Source: Pseudomonas viridiflava
GTDB lineage: Bacteria; Pseudomonadota; Gammaproteobacteria; Pseudomonadales; Pseudomonadaceae
Assembly (NCBI RefSeq): GCF_003702045.1
Contig: NZ_RBTP01000066.1
Span: forward strand, 71,879-135,878
DNA length: 64,000 nucleotides
Reading direction: 5' to 3'
In this document: positions 18,072-26,712 of the stretch, piece by piece
How the letters are laid out: every line of letters starts with the position of its first letter
Position numbering within the stretch: position 1 is the first letter of the stretch
Notes under the pieces: generated by a model
The model's database searches: none
What the model saw: only the letters and a program-made list of their open reading frames with translations
What the model was told of the DNA's origin: nothing
Made by a program: the position numbers and the translations under genes

Positions 18072-18497
18072 GAGCCCCTCCGGCAAGCATGGGCTGGCAC
18101 ATCAGTTGAGTTGAATCATAGCCCTATCGCTGGACTTTCAAAAGTAAGCCGTAGCCCTCTGCGGACAATTCACTGCACGAAGGTTGACCGGACGCTACGA
18201 TAAAAATCGGGCGCCCAATGCTTCTCACCGCCTCCTTGGCTCGACCTTCACCGTTACCACACGAGAGGATGATGCGCCCAACAGGACGGCCTGGCTGCAA
18301 CGACACGGTCTGACAACGCTTACCGAAGGACGCTCAGCACCTCGAAACGCTCGGGACTCTTGCTGAGTAACGCATGGGCTCACAACCGTTGAACTAATCA
18401 TTCGTGCCGCCCACCTAACGCTGTGCAAATAACCTCTCGCCACCAGCTTGGGTTGGTTCTGAGTTTCCCCACTTAAAACACGAAGGTGTGATGAATC
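18072..18497. other. Intergenic stretch between the toxin module and csbD
   Basis: These 426 bases hold the promoters of the antitoxin-like gene (minus) and csbD (plus). A 60-codon minus-strand frame at 18124-18306 from a GTG is not convincing. No repeat or RNA was recognised. Confidence 0.4.
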
Positions 18498-18746
18498 ATG
18501 AAAAGTGAACAGGTAGAAGGTGTTGCAGAGAAGCTCGTCGGCAAGGCGCAGAGCGCGGTCGGGAGACTGCTGGGTGATTCGCAGCTGGAAGCAGAAGGCA
18601 CTGGCCGTCAGGCGTCGGGCCAACTGACCAAGACCTACGGCGATGCGCTGGACAACGTGTCTACGTTCGTTCGAGAAAAACCTGTCGCAGCACTCGCCAT
18701 CGGTGCCGTCGCGGCGCTGGTGATCAGCCGTCTCTTTCGTCGCTGA
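18498..18746 (+). CDS. CsbD family stress protein
   Basis: This 82-residue protein has a CsbD-like N-terminal part (VEGVAEKLVGKAQSAVGRLL, residues about 5-50). A C-terminal segment with a short hydrophobic stretch follows (VREKPVAALAIGAVAALVIS then RLFRR), in the style of DUF883/ElaB membrane-tethered proteins. CsbD proteins respond to general stress; their biochemical role is unknown. A GAAGGTG ribosome site precedes the ATG. Its last 31 codons are repeated at 23412-23507 beyond the three-gene operon. Confidence 0.85.
   Translation: MKSEQVEGVAEKLVGKAQSAVGRLLGDSQLEAEGTGRQASGQLTKTYGDALDNVSTFVREKPVAALAIGAVAALVISRLFRR
18651..18746 (+). repeat. Direct repeat copy 1 (3' end of csbD)
   Basis: These 96 bases, codon 52 to the stop of csbD, recur at 23412-23507 in the same orientation with four substitutions. 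The two copies bracket the A/T-richer block with the three-gene envelope operon. Confidence 0.92.
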
Positions 18747-18754
18747 TTCTGCAA

Positions 18755-18786
18755 GTAAAGGACTGTCCACAGCGACAGTCCTTTAC
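18755..18786 (+). terminator. Terminator hairpin after csbD
   Basis: GTAAAGGACTGTC and GACAGTCCTTTAC form a perfect 13-bp stem around CACAGC, nine bases after the csbD stop. The T-tract lies in the stem rather than after it, so efficiency is uncertain. Confidence 0.75.
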
Positions 18787-19227
18787 CGGGTGGCAAACAC
18801 GACAGACTTAATATTTTCAGGGACAATTAAGCACTCAGTTATCCATTCAACATCGGCCTAACGGTCGAAAATTTAAATGCCGACCTGACACCTATCACAC
18901 TCAACCTCGGTTGTTATTCAGCATTGATGCAATGTTTGAAATAGTGACAATTGATTGATAGACCATAAAAATATTCACATGCCTCATGTATGAAACCCTC
19001 ACACAAAAGAGGCAACTATCAGCCTCTGTATCGCAGCATTCCCACTTCGCTATGTTCTTAGCACGCTGCTATTCCCTAAAATGCGAAAATGGGATTCACG
19101 CGATAAAATCCATCCTTTAAATTCGAAGCAACTGCCTTTTTGACCCTCCTCCCAAATCCGTTAGCCCTCATTGTTTATTTCCAATAACCCTTACTCTGGC
19201 TGATCTTGGGCAACGATCCATAGGTGA
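18787..19227. other. A/T-rich non-coding stretch
   Basis: About 440 bases are markedly richer in A and T than the flanking chromosome and contain no open frame of note. The only structures seen are short hairpins such as AGAGGC...GCCTCT near 19008-19027. It sits at the left end of the inserted-looking block. Confidence 0.5.
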
Positions 19228-19255
19228 TTGACAAATAGTAGCATTTTGCAATAAT
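19228..19255 (+). promoter_or_regulatory. Sigma-70-type promoter of the three-gene operon
   Basis: A perfect TTGACA at 19228-19233 is followed after 16 bases by AATAAT at 19250-19255, one mismatch from the -10 consensus. Transcription would start near 19262, giving an untranslated leader of roughly 105 bases before the lipoprotein ATG at 19368. Confidence 0.6.
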
Positions 19256-19367
19256 CCCGCGCCTCATTGGGGCTGTCTTCTCTGGTTGCCAGCGCCAACA
19301 AACAAGGGATTGAAACGACCTGAAGTGCTGTTCATTTCGCGCATCGGCCCATCACAAGGAATTGAAA

Positions 19368-20888
19368 ATGAACGCCAGAATGAATCGCCTGACGGTATTG
19401 GCGGTAGCGATCACTGCGATCAGCGGCTGCCAGAGTCTAAATACCGGCCTCGACAGTGTGTCCCAAACGGTGCGTGAGGCCGGGGCCAAACACGGAATGC
19501 TGATCCTCTGCGGAGTGGGTGCCGTTGGCGGGGCAATCATCGGGGCTAAAGTCGGCGGCAAAAAGGGTGCCCTTATAGGTGGCGGGCTAGGAACAGCGGC
19601 AGGCTGTTATGCCGGGTCTATATGGGAAGCCAAGATGAAGGCTCTCGAACAGATCGCCCACGACGAAAACATGTCCATTCAGGTTCAGTCGTTGAGCCTT
19701 GAAGCGCCTGCTGCCAATACGGCAGGGACTGATGGCGGTCTCGTCGCGCTGGTGCAAGATGAAAGCATGTTTACCTCCGGATCTGCTCAACTGACCCCGT
19801 CGGGTAAACGCCAGGCACAGAAATTGGCACAGGCTTTTGCACAACGACCCGGCGATGGCAAGGAGATCGATCAACGTCGCTTCTTGGTCGTCGGTCATAC
19901 CGATGCTACAGGCAGTGCAGGTTTCAATCAGAAGCTATCCGAACAACGCGCACGCACTGTGGGTAAAGTTTTTCAAGACGCCGGCGTCAAGTCTGATCGC
20001 ATTTACTACCAAGGCGCCGGTTCCTCGCGACCTGTCGCAAATAACGAGACGGTAGAGGGGCGAAGCAGCAACCGCCGGGTCGAAATCAGCGAAATGAAAT
20101 CCGAAGACATATTGGTCAAACGGGTTCAGGCCGAATCGTCCAACGCCAAATACGCCGTTTACAGTGCCGGAACGCAAAAAAAGGCCGAGACGGCCGTTAA
20201 AGCACCTGCCAAGGCGAAACGTGCGGATGCTGCCACAGCGTCCACACCTCCCCATATCTCGACTAAGTCATCGCGTACAGCGTCTGCTCCTGTATCAGAA
20301 TCACCCGAGTCCTCTGCACGGGTTAACTTTGGCGGTGTACTCGCGAGTAACGAACGGAGCGTCACCGCCTCAATCAAGCCTAAGTCAGGTGGGTTCGCAT
20401 TTATATCATCGGCACACGCCAGTGACCTTCCAATCCAAAGTTGTGAAGAAGATGCCCCACGCGAAACCGGTCAGGTATTGAGTCTTTCCACTGACAAGCC
20501 TTTGATTGATCACAAGACCTACGAGTACATGGCTGGCTACAACAACCGTGTGTGGGCCGAGCGCGTTAACGGCAACCTGCTCACGATCACTCCTGTCTCG
20601 ATCCTCAAAGAAAACGCAGCCGTAGACCGCCAGCCCATTCTTGAAATCGTCAAAGACTACGATGCGGGCAATCGTAAAAGCCTCAAGGCGATCCAGGGTA
20701 TTGCCAACACCTACGAAGGCGAAACTCAGGTGCTTTATCGAGTTTTCGCAAAAGACCCAAACGCAGCAGTTTCCTGCATCGACGTCGTGTTTGAGAAGAA
20801 CGCTGCGCAGGCCACCAAAGGGCAGGTCTTTTACCCACGTGGACAGTCGGCCTATGTGGCCAAATTCGTTCCGATCAAAGCGTCCTAA
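19368..20888 (+). CDS. OmpA-type peptidoglycan-binding lipoprotein with novel C-terminal domain
   Basis: This 506-residue lipoprotein has a signal peptide ending in the lipobox ISGC (Cys about 21), then a glycine-zipper segment (GAVGGAIIGAKVGGKKGALI). An OmpA C-terminal domain follows (about residues 125-245) with GHTDATGS, LSEQRARTV and SSNRRVEI, the expected peptidoglycan contacts. After an Ala/Lys/Ser-rich linker comes an unrecognised C-terminal domain of about 150 residues with two Cys (QSCEED, VSCIDVVF). The ATG at 19368 follows AAGGA by 8 bases. It opens a tight operon with the two genes downstream and probably sits in the outer membrane, gripping the cell wall. Confidence 0.85.
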   Translation: MNARMNRLTVLAVAITAISGCQSLNTGLDSVSQTVREAGAKHGMLILCGVGAVGGAIIGAKVGGKKGALIGGGLGTAAGCYAGSIWEAKMKALEQIAHDENMSIQVQSLSLEAPAANTAGTDGGLVALVQDESMFTSGSAQLTPSGKRQAQKLAQAFAQRPGDGKEIDQRRFLVVGHTDATGSAGFNQKLSEQRARTVGKVFQDAGVKSDRIYYQGAGSSRPVANNETVEGRSSNRRVEISEMKSEDILVKRVQAESSNAKYAVYSAGTQKKAETAVKAPAKAKRADAATASTPPHISTKSSRTASAPVSESPESSARVNFGGVLASNERSVTASIKPKSGGFAFISSAHASDLPIQSCEEDAPRETGQVLSLSTDKPLIDHKTYEYMAGYNNRVWAERVNGNLLTITPVSILKENAAVDRQPILEIVKDYDAGNRKSLKAIQGIANTYEGETQVLYRVFAKDPNAAVSCIDVVFEKNAAQATKGQVFYPRGQSAYVAKFVPIKAS

Positions 20889-20906
20889 TTCCTGAGAGAA
20901 CAGATC

Positions 20907-22541
20907 ATGCAAGATTTCTCACCTACCTCGATGCTCGCATTGATGCTGGCGAATCAGTTGGCGACGGTGTCGCTGATCGCCTTGGTAGTCGCGATCATCG
21001 TCGCTGCACTGAACTGGGATAAGGTTGGCTATTTTGTCCGGCGCGCCTGGCACTGTACCCCGCTGATCGGCACCGTCGCCCGGTTGGCCCGTCAGGCAAA
21101 ACGGGAGCGTGGCACCCCTGACAGCTCGGGCTGGAGCGACGGTGAGCTCCGGTTGTGCCAGGAATATTACACACGCTATAAAAAGGTTGATAAAGACCCG
21201 GCTTATTACACCAAGTGCCGAGACTATCTGTCGAAGGTGTGTGAAACCGGCCGGCGTACCAGCCCTTTTTGGGTGATTCCTTTAATGGCAGGACTGCTGA
21301 TCCTGGAAGCGGTCGGTTTTGCTTATGTTATTGGGCCTTTCGTCAATCGCGAAATATCTGCGAACAACCTTCAATACCTCACGTGGTCTGTGGCCACGTT
21401 CCTGGCGCTCATCTCTGGTTTCTTTGCCCACATCGCAGGTCACGAAATTCATCACAACTCGCTTATCAAAAAAGCGCGTCACTGGTGGCGAGGGACACCG
21501 ACACATCAACGTGACAACCAGATCGGGAAAGACATCTCTCAGATTTCCATTGATGACACTCACAATGATGATACGGCTCATGGCTATAACAAGATTCTGG
21601 CCCGTATCAAGACCAACGAAACTGTTACCGTCAAGCATTTCTGGGTAGCGATGTTTGGCGTCACCATCGTCATTATCGCGATTGCTGCCTTTTGGGTTCG
21701 TACCGAACAGCTCAATGCAATGGAGACAGAACTGGTCGCTGGCTATCAAATCAACGAGTCAGCGAAGTCCGCGAGCAGTCCGTTCGACCTGCCTGCCGCC
21801 TCAGCCGATGTTGAGAAGCAGAGTCAGGAAAAAACCTTCGACGACAAGATTGGCGCCGAGCATCGTGCGTCGATGGTGACCTTTGGCGTTTTGTCAGTAG
21901 TATTCGTGGCCATCCAGTTCATCGCACTGTGGCTTTCAATGGTCTACGGCTTTGCCGGTCTGGCATCTCGCGATGCCTACGAGACGATCAGCAAGTTCAA
22001 GACTGCAGACGAGATGATTCGCTGGATGGATCGTCAACGCGCTGCTATTCGTGACCACGCAAACCACAAACTTTCGCTTCTTCGAGACAACGTTTCAAGT
22101 TACGACATGACCAGTAATGACGGGGTGAACAGCACGTCAACGTCGCAAGGGCGGAGCTTTGAGGCGTTTTTGAAGCTTGAAAAAGGTAAGGAAGATGACA
22201 GGGCTATCGCGGAACATCGGGCAGCGCTGGAGTTAAAAAAACGTAAAGATGGCGTTTCTGCCGAGTACCAATCTGACACACCGCTTAAGCAGGAAGCACC
22301 CAAGCCTCAGAGTGCGGCCCCCAAGCAAGCTGAACTCACTGTCGTGCCGACGGATACCGTTGCCGCGAACACAGTGAAGCCCGCCGAGTTTGACGACCTT
22401 CGCGAGTTGTCCGATGAGGAGCTTGAGCTGGTGGTCGACGTTTACCTGCTTTCGCTCGAGCAACTCAAGCGCATTCGTGCAACCCAGGTTGTCCTTGCCA
22501 AAACGGGCAAATTCCCAGCGCAACAAGGGGTCACTGTCTAA
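20907..22541 (+). CDS. Five-TM inner-membrane protein of unknown family
   Basis: This 544-residue protein is not recognised. Hydrophobic segments lie near residues 9-34, 121-145, 156-178, 245-265 and 322-349, with a Cys-containing soluble loop at 40-120 and a long hydrophilic C-terminal half. That half is rich in Lys/Glu/Ala and ends with an acidic stretch (FDDLRELSDEELELVVDVYL) in a likely helix. Directly after the third TM segment is GHEIHHN (residues 178-184), which matches HExxH by pattern; whether it binds metal is unknown. It starts 18 bases after the lipoprotein, and its TAA overlaps the next ATG (TAATG). Confidence 0.75.
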   Translation: MQDFSPTSMLALMLANQLATVSLIALVVAIIVAALNWDKVGYFVRRAWHCTPLIGTVARLARQAKRERGTPDSSGWSDGELRLCQEYYTRYKKVDKDPAYYTKCRDYLSKVCETGRRTSPFWVIPLMAGLLILEAVGFAYVIGPFVNREISANNLQYLTWSVATFLALISGFFAHIAGHEIHHNSLIKKARHWWRGTPTHQRDNQIGKDISQISIDDTHNDDTAHGYNKILARIKTNETVTVKHFWVAMFGVTIVIIAIAAFWVRTEQLNAMETELVAGYQINESAKSASSPFDLPAASADVEKQSQEKTFDDKIGAEHRASMVTFGVLSVVFVAIQFIALWLSMVYGFAGLASRDAYETISKFKTADEMIRWMDRQRAAIRDHANHKLSLLRDNVSSYDMTSNDGVNSTSTSQGRSFEAFLKLEKGKEDDRAIAEHRAALELKKRKDGVSAEYQSDTPLKQEAPKPQSAAPKQAELTVVPTDTVAANTVKPAEFDDLRELSDEELELVVDVYLLSLEQLKRIRATQVVLAKTGKFPAQQGVTV

Positions 22542-23377
22542 TGAAAAACATGCTGCGAAATGTTTTGGTCGCAGCCATGCTTCTTCCTGCCGCCGCTATG
22601 GCGGCTGAGCGGAATGACATGGCGAGCTGCTATGAAGCGTCCAGATTGACTGAGTTTAAGCCGGCACCGAGCGGTCGTCAGTTGGTGATCATTGTCGACC
22701 AGACCATCAAGATGCCCGAAGACATTCAGCGATCAGCGTGGGAAAAGATTGACCGGTTTGTTCAGCCTGGCGACCAGGTGAAGCTCTACACTTTCTCCGC
22801 CTTCGTGCCGGGTGAGTATATGCGCCTGCAAGCGGATGTGACGCTTGAAGTGCCCCCGGCAGATGCCGTGCGTAACGACATGGGTATGAGCAAACTGCGT
22901 CAGCTTGACGCCTGCATGAAAACCCAAAAAGCGAGTTTCGTTCGTGGCGTCGGGGGATTGTTTGTGAAGGCCATGCGTGACGCCAACAACGACAATCCCA
23001 AAAGCGAAATCCTGCACGCGCTTCGGGAAGTGGGCTCCGACATGAGCCAGCAAAGTGCTAAGGATCGAGTGGTCTTTCTGATTAGCGATATGCTGGAAAA
23101 TAGCGATTACGCATCGTTCTACGCCAACAACGCCATTCAGAATCTCAACGTTGCCCAGGAAATCAAGAAAGCCTCTGACAAGGACCTGTTCTCTGATCTT
23201 GCAGGCGCTCGGATTTATGTAGCAGGAGCAGGCTTGCTGACCGACAGCATCAAGCAGAAGTATCGCTCGGGCAAGACAATGGATCTTTTGAACGAGTTCT
23301 GGCTTTCCTACTTTGAAAAATCCAATGGCAAACTGGAAGCGTTTGGCACGCCAATGCTCAATGTAGACTTGAAATAA
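22541..23377 (+). CDS. Secreted vWA-like periplasmic protein
   Basis: This 278-residue protein has a clear signal peptide (LVAAMLLPAAAMA, cleaved before AERND). The mature part starts with Cys-containing MASCYEAS. It then has LVIIVDQTIKM and, about 150 residues on, VVFLISDMLEN, two hydrophobic strands each ending in Asp as in von Willebrand A/Rossmann-type folds. The metal motif is degenerate (DQTIK rather than DxSxS). It is translationally coupled to the five-TM gene by TAATG, so the three products very likely work together in the envelope. The vWA assignment is from pattern only. Confidence 0.7.
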   Translation: MKNMLRNVLVAAMLLPAAAMAAERNDMASCYEASRLTEFKPAPSGRQLVIIVDQTIKMPEDIQRSAWEKIDRFVQPGDQVKLYTFSAFVPGEYMRLQADVTLEVPPADAVRNDMGMSKLRQLDACMKTQKASFVRGVGGLFVKAMRDANNDNPKSEILHALREVGSDMSQQSAKDRVVFLISDMLENSDYASFYANNAIQNLNVAQEIKKASDKDLFSDLAGARIYVAGAGLLTDSIKQKYRSGKTMDLLNEFWLSYFEKSNGKLEAFGTPMLNVDLK

Positions 23378-23411
23378 ACGACGCTACCTAAAGATGGCTA
23401 CGTTCTGTTGG

Positions 23412-23507
23412 GACAACGTGTCTACGTTCGTTCGAGAAAAACCTGTCGCAGCATTCACCATCGGTGCCGTCGCGGCGCTGGTGGTCAGCCGTCTCTTTCA
23501 TCGCTGA
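23412..23507 (+). pseudogene. csbD 3' fragment (direct repeat copy 2)
   Basis: This reads in frame as codons 52-82 of CsbD plus stop: DNVSTFVREKPVAAFTIGAV and onward. The four base differences from copy 1 all change an amino acid (L to F, A to T, I to V, R to H). No 5' part of the gene lies upstream; the operon's last gene ends 35 bases before. It is either the stump of a paralogue or a duplication made when the block inserted. Confidence 0.88.
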
Positions 23508-23514
23508 TCAAACC

Positions 23515-23548
23515 AGAGGGAATGCCCGTTGAGGACACTCCCTCTTTT
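23515..23548 (+). terminator. Terminator-like hairpin after the csbD fragment
   Basis: AGAGGGAATG pairs with CACTCCCTCT (one mismatch) around an 11-base loop and is followed by TTTA. It could end the three-gene operon transcript. Confidence 0.6.
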
Positions 23549-23674
23549 ATTGCGTCCTCTCGTTCTCTCCGGCGCTCTTTCAGGGAGTGTTACGGCCAGC
23601 ACATGCGCCACGCTGCGAAATCCGCGCCCTGAAATCAGAGGTAGCGATCAGGCGATGCTCATCATCCTGGCTCC

Positions 23675-26209
23675 TCACGTCCCCCTCGGCTTGACCCGCG
23701 CTGTCGCCTCCGCGACCAGCGGATCATCCGGCCAATAGTGCTTCGGATACCTGCCTTTCAAGTCCTTCTTTACCTCTGCATAGGTACTTCGCCAGAAGTT
23801 GGCCAGGTCCTGCGTCACCTGCACCGGGCGACGTGCCGGTGACAAGAGGTGCAGCTTGATCACTTGTCTGCCATTGGCGATACGCGGGGTGTCGGCCAGG
23901 CCGAACAGCTCTTGCAGGCGCACGGCGAGGATGGGCGGGTGTTCGCTGTAATCCAGGCGCACCGATGAACCGGACGGGACACTGAGGTGATGGGGGGCGA
24001 GTTCGTCGAGGCGCTGCGGCAGCGGCCAGGGCAGCAGGTTGCGCAGGATCGAGGACAGGTCAAGATTGCCGAAATGGCTGAGCCGCGTGACTTTACCCAG
24101 ATACGGCTGCAGCCAGGACTCCAGCGTATCGAGCAGGCTTGTGTCGCTCACATCCGGCCATTCGCTGGAGGGCTGTTTTTTCAGGTCAAGCTGACGCAAC
24201 AAGGCGACTCGTGCCTGCCATTGACGCAACTCCGGCGTCCAGGGCAGCAGTTCCAGCCCTCTGCGCCGCACCAGCGCGAGCAACGCGCGGCTGCGGGTGG
24301 CTTCGTCGAGTCCGGTGAGGGGTTCGCGGCTTAGAATCAGCTCGCCCACCTTGCGCTGCCGTTCAGCACGGAACACGCCTTCGCGTTCGTCCCAGTCGAT
24401 CTGATCGAGTAACGTAACCTGCTCGGCCAGCACCGAATCGAACAGCGCAGGATCGAACTCGGCGGCCAGGTAGATCCGTTCTTCGCGCTGCCCCTGACGA
24501 CTGCCCAGATCCGCTACGACGATCCATGCCTGTTTCATGAGCGCATCGGCGTCGGCAAACAATGCCGCACGACCGTTGGCCAATCGATATTCGGCACCAC
24601 CTGCCCGACGCTGCTGCGCGACGCGATCCGGGTAAGCCAGCGCCAGCAATGCACCGAGCCAGCGCGGGTGATCGGGGTCACTGACCGGGCTGTCAGCCTT
24701 GCCGCGCAGGTAGCCACGGTACTGACGCGCCAGCTGTTTCGCCCGCTGTACGCCCCCCTGAGCACCGCGCGTTGCACGCTCGGTGCCGGCCAGCAAGGTC
24801 AGGCGGCTGTGCAAGTCGGCACCCGCACCGCGCAGAATATCCCGCTCGCCCAGCAGCGCCGCAACATCACTGGCCAGATCGCCAAGCCCCAGTGCATGCC
24901 CGCGCAGCAACAAATGCGCGATACGAGGATGAGCAGGCAATTCAGCCATCGCCTGGCCGTGGGGCGTCAGACTGCGCGCCTGGCCGGGTTGGTGAGTTAG
25001 CGCGTCCAGACGGACCAGCAGGTCTTGCGCCTGTGCATACGCTGCCGCAGGCGGAACATCCAGCCAGACCAACTGAGTCGACGTTACACCCCAGCGCGCC
25101 AGTTGCAGCGCCAGTCCGGCAAGATCGGCTTGCAGGATCTCCGCCGTGCCGTAGGCCGCCAACTGTTCGTGCTGCGCCTCGGACCACAGTCGATAACACA
25201 CACCTGGCTCCAGACGTCCCGCCCGACCTGCCCGTTGAGTGGCGCTGGCGCGGGAGATGCGCTGGGTTTCCAGACGCGTCATACCGCTGCCCGGATCGAA
25301 TCTCGGCACACGCGCCAGCCCTGCATCGATCACGACACGAACGCCGTCGATCGTCAGGCTGGTTTCCGCGATATTGGTCGCCAGCACCACCTTGCGCGTG
25401 CCTGTGGGCGCAGGCTCGATGGCCGCACGCTGAGCGCTCAGGTCCAGCTCGCCGTGCAAGGGGCACAGCAAAATGTCGGCCCGCTCGCCCAGCGCATCGG
25501 CCAGTTGCTGGTTAACCCGACGAATTTCGGCCTGCCCCGGCAGGAACACCAGCAGGCTGCCGGACTCGCTGCCCAGCGCATCCAGCACGGTCTGCACTAC
25601 ACGGGGTTCGACATACTCACCGGGCTGGAAAGGACGTCCCCACTGCATCGTCACCGGGAACATACGCCCATCGCTGCGCACGACCGGCGCATCATCCAGC
25701 AGCGCCGCCAGACGCTCGCCCTCCAGTGTCGCCGACATCAGCAGAATCTTCAGCGGCTGATCGTCACGAAACAACTCTCGACCGTTGAGGCTCAGCGCCA
25801 AGGCCAGGTCGGCATCCAGACTGCGTTCGTGGAATTCATCGAAGATCAACAACCCGACGCCTTCCAGGGCAGGATCGTCCTGCAAACGCCGCGTCAGAAT
25901 GCCCTCGGTGACAACTTCAATACGGGTCCTGGGGCCGACTTTGCTTTCCAGCCGGATGCGATAACCCACGGTTTCGCCCACCTTTTCACCCAACTCGCTG
26001 GCCAGCCGCTCGGCAGCGGCACGCGCAGCCAGACGGCGCGGCTCCAGCATCAGGATGGTTTGCCCAGCGAGCCAGGCTTCCTCCAGCAAGGCGAGCGGCA
26101 CGCGAGTGGTCTTGCCCGCACCGGGCGGCGCTTCGAGCACGGCCTCGTGGCGGCCGGACAACGCCTGACGCAGGGCGGGGATAACGGCATCGATGGGCAG
26201 GGAAATCAT
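23675..26209 (-). CDS. hrpB: ATP-dependent helicase HrpB
   Basis: This 844-residue DEAH-type helicase has Walker A APPGAGKTT at the N terminus, DEFHERSLDADLAL (motif II), MSATLEG (motif III), TSLTIDGVRVVIDAGLAR and QRAGRAGR (motif VI), then the long HrpB-specific C-terminal region. The length matches the family (about 810-840). HrpB is a DExH RNA helicase of mostly uncharacterised role in proteobacteria. It converges with the accessory block. Confidence 0.94.
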   Translation of the reverse strand: MISLPIDAVIPALRQALSGRHEAVLEAPPGAGKTTRVPLALLEEAWLAGQTILMLEPRRLAARAAAERLASELGEKVGETVGYRIRLESKVGPRTRIEVVTEGILTRRLQDDPALEGVGLLIFDEFHERSLDADLALALSLNGRELFRDDQPLKILLMSATLEGERLAALLDDAPVVRSDGRMFPVTMQWGRPFQPGEYVEPRVVQTVLDALGSESGSLLVFLPGQAEIRRVNQQLADALGERADILLCPLHGELDLSAQRAAIEPAPTGTRKVVLATNIAETSLTIDGVRVVIDAGLARVPRFDPGSGMTRLETQRISRASATQRAGRAGRLEPGVCYRLWSEAQHEQLAAYGTAEILQADLAGLALQLARWGVTSTQLVWLDVPPAAAYAQAQDLLVRLDALTHQPGQARSLTPHGQAMAELPAHPRIAHLLLRGHALGLGDLASDVAALLGERDILRGAGADLHSRLTLLAGTERATRGAQGGVQRAKQLARQYRGYLRGKADSPVSDPDHPRWLGALLALAYPDRVAQQRRAGGAEYRLANGRAALFADADALMKQAWIVVADLGSRQGQREERIYLAAEFDPALFDSVLAEQVTLLDQIDWDEREGVFRAERQRKVGELILSREPLTGLDEATRSRALLALVRRRGLELLPWTPELRQWQARVALLRQLDLKKQPSSEWPDVSDTSLLDTLESWLQPYLGKVTRLSHFGNLDLSSILRNLLPWPLPQRLDELAPHHLSVPSGSSVRLDYSEHPPILAVRLQELFGLADTPRIANGRQVIKLHLLSPARRPVQVTQDLANFWRSTYAEVKKDLKGRYPKHYWPDDPLVAEATARVKPRGT

Positions 26210-26342
26210 GGCAGCTCCAGAACAGGCGGCTGATTATACGGGTGTGGGGTGAGCTTCACATGATGACTGAGTACGAGGGCTTCCTGACGGGCGTCCCGAC
26301 ATTAATGAGCGGACGAGCGATAGAGCCTTGAAGGGCCTCTTC

Positions 26343-26471
26343 ATGAAAACCCCAACACGTTCGACCCGTTCAATGCTGCTGATCTGCCTCCTGGGTCTGA
26401 TAACGGCCTGCGGTGACGATGAAAAAGGAGCAACCTCCCAAAGCGCTGAACACGACCACGCCTACCAGTAA
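26343..26471 (+). CDS. Small lipoprotein
   Basis: This 42-codon gene has a basic start (MKTPTRSTRS), a hydrophobic core (MLLICLLGLITAC) and a lipobox ITAC with Cys at 23. A short charged tail, GDDEKGATSQSAEHDHAYQ, follows. GAAGG lies 9-10 bases before the ATG. The length suggests a tiny outer-membrane lipoprotein or the intact front of a frameshifted longer one. The region from about 26440 to 26711 stays open in another frame (SCPASETDADLNKQRLADQG). Confidence 0.6.
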   Translation: MKTPTRSTRSMLLICLLGLITACGDDEKGATSQSAEHDHAYQ

Positions 26472-26712
26472 CACTCGACAAAACAAAACCGCAAGGCTCA
26501 TTCCACAACAGCGCGGGTAGCTGTCCGGCCAGTGAAACCGATGCAGATTTAAATAAGCAGCGTTTGGCCGATCAAGGTTACGATTTGAGCGTGGAGATTC
26601 ATTCCATGATCGGCAATTGCTCTGCGCCACCCAGAGTCCCGGAAGAGGCGACGCACTGGCAGAAACGAATGAAGCACTGTTGTGGGCATTTTAAAAAACG
26701 AAAGAGGTCATA

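Larger units (their letters stand above)
23378..23674. other. Right junction of the inserted-looking block
   Basis: This stretch holds the second copy of the csbD 3' end, a terminator-like hairpin, and about 125 bases with no recognisable gene before the convergent hrpB. Confidence 0.5.

Noticed and set aside
18124..18306. 60-codon minus-strand frame beside the antitoxin-like gene
   Set aside because: It needs a GTG start, has no clear ribosome site and no recognisable protein features.
19306..19316. CRISPR-repeat-like GGGATTGAAAC
   Set aside because: It occurs once, with no spaced copies and no cas genes; the similarity is to the tail of some CRISPR repeats only.
19368..23377. Zorya-type defence system
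   Set aside because: An OmpA-domain protein with a TM partner recalls ZorA/ZorB, but here the OmpA protein is a lipoprotein, the TM protein does not look like MotA/ZorA, and no helicase or nuclease is in the operon.
17039..23674. Complete integrative element
   Set aside because: Despite the direct repeats, no integrase, transposase, excisionase or tRNA target was found, so only an inserted-looking block is claimed.
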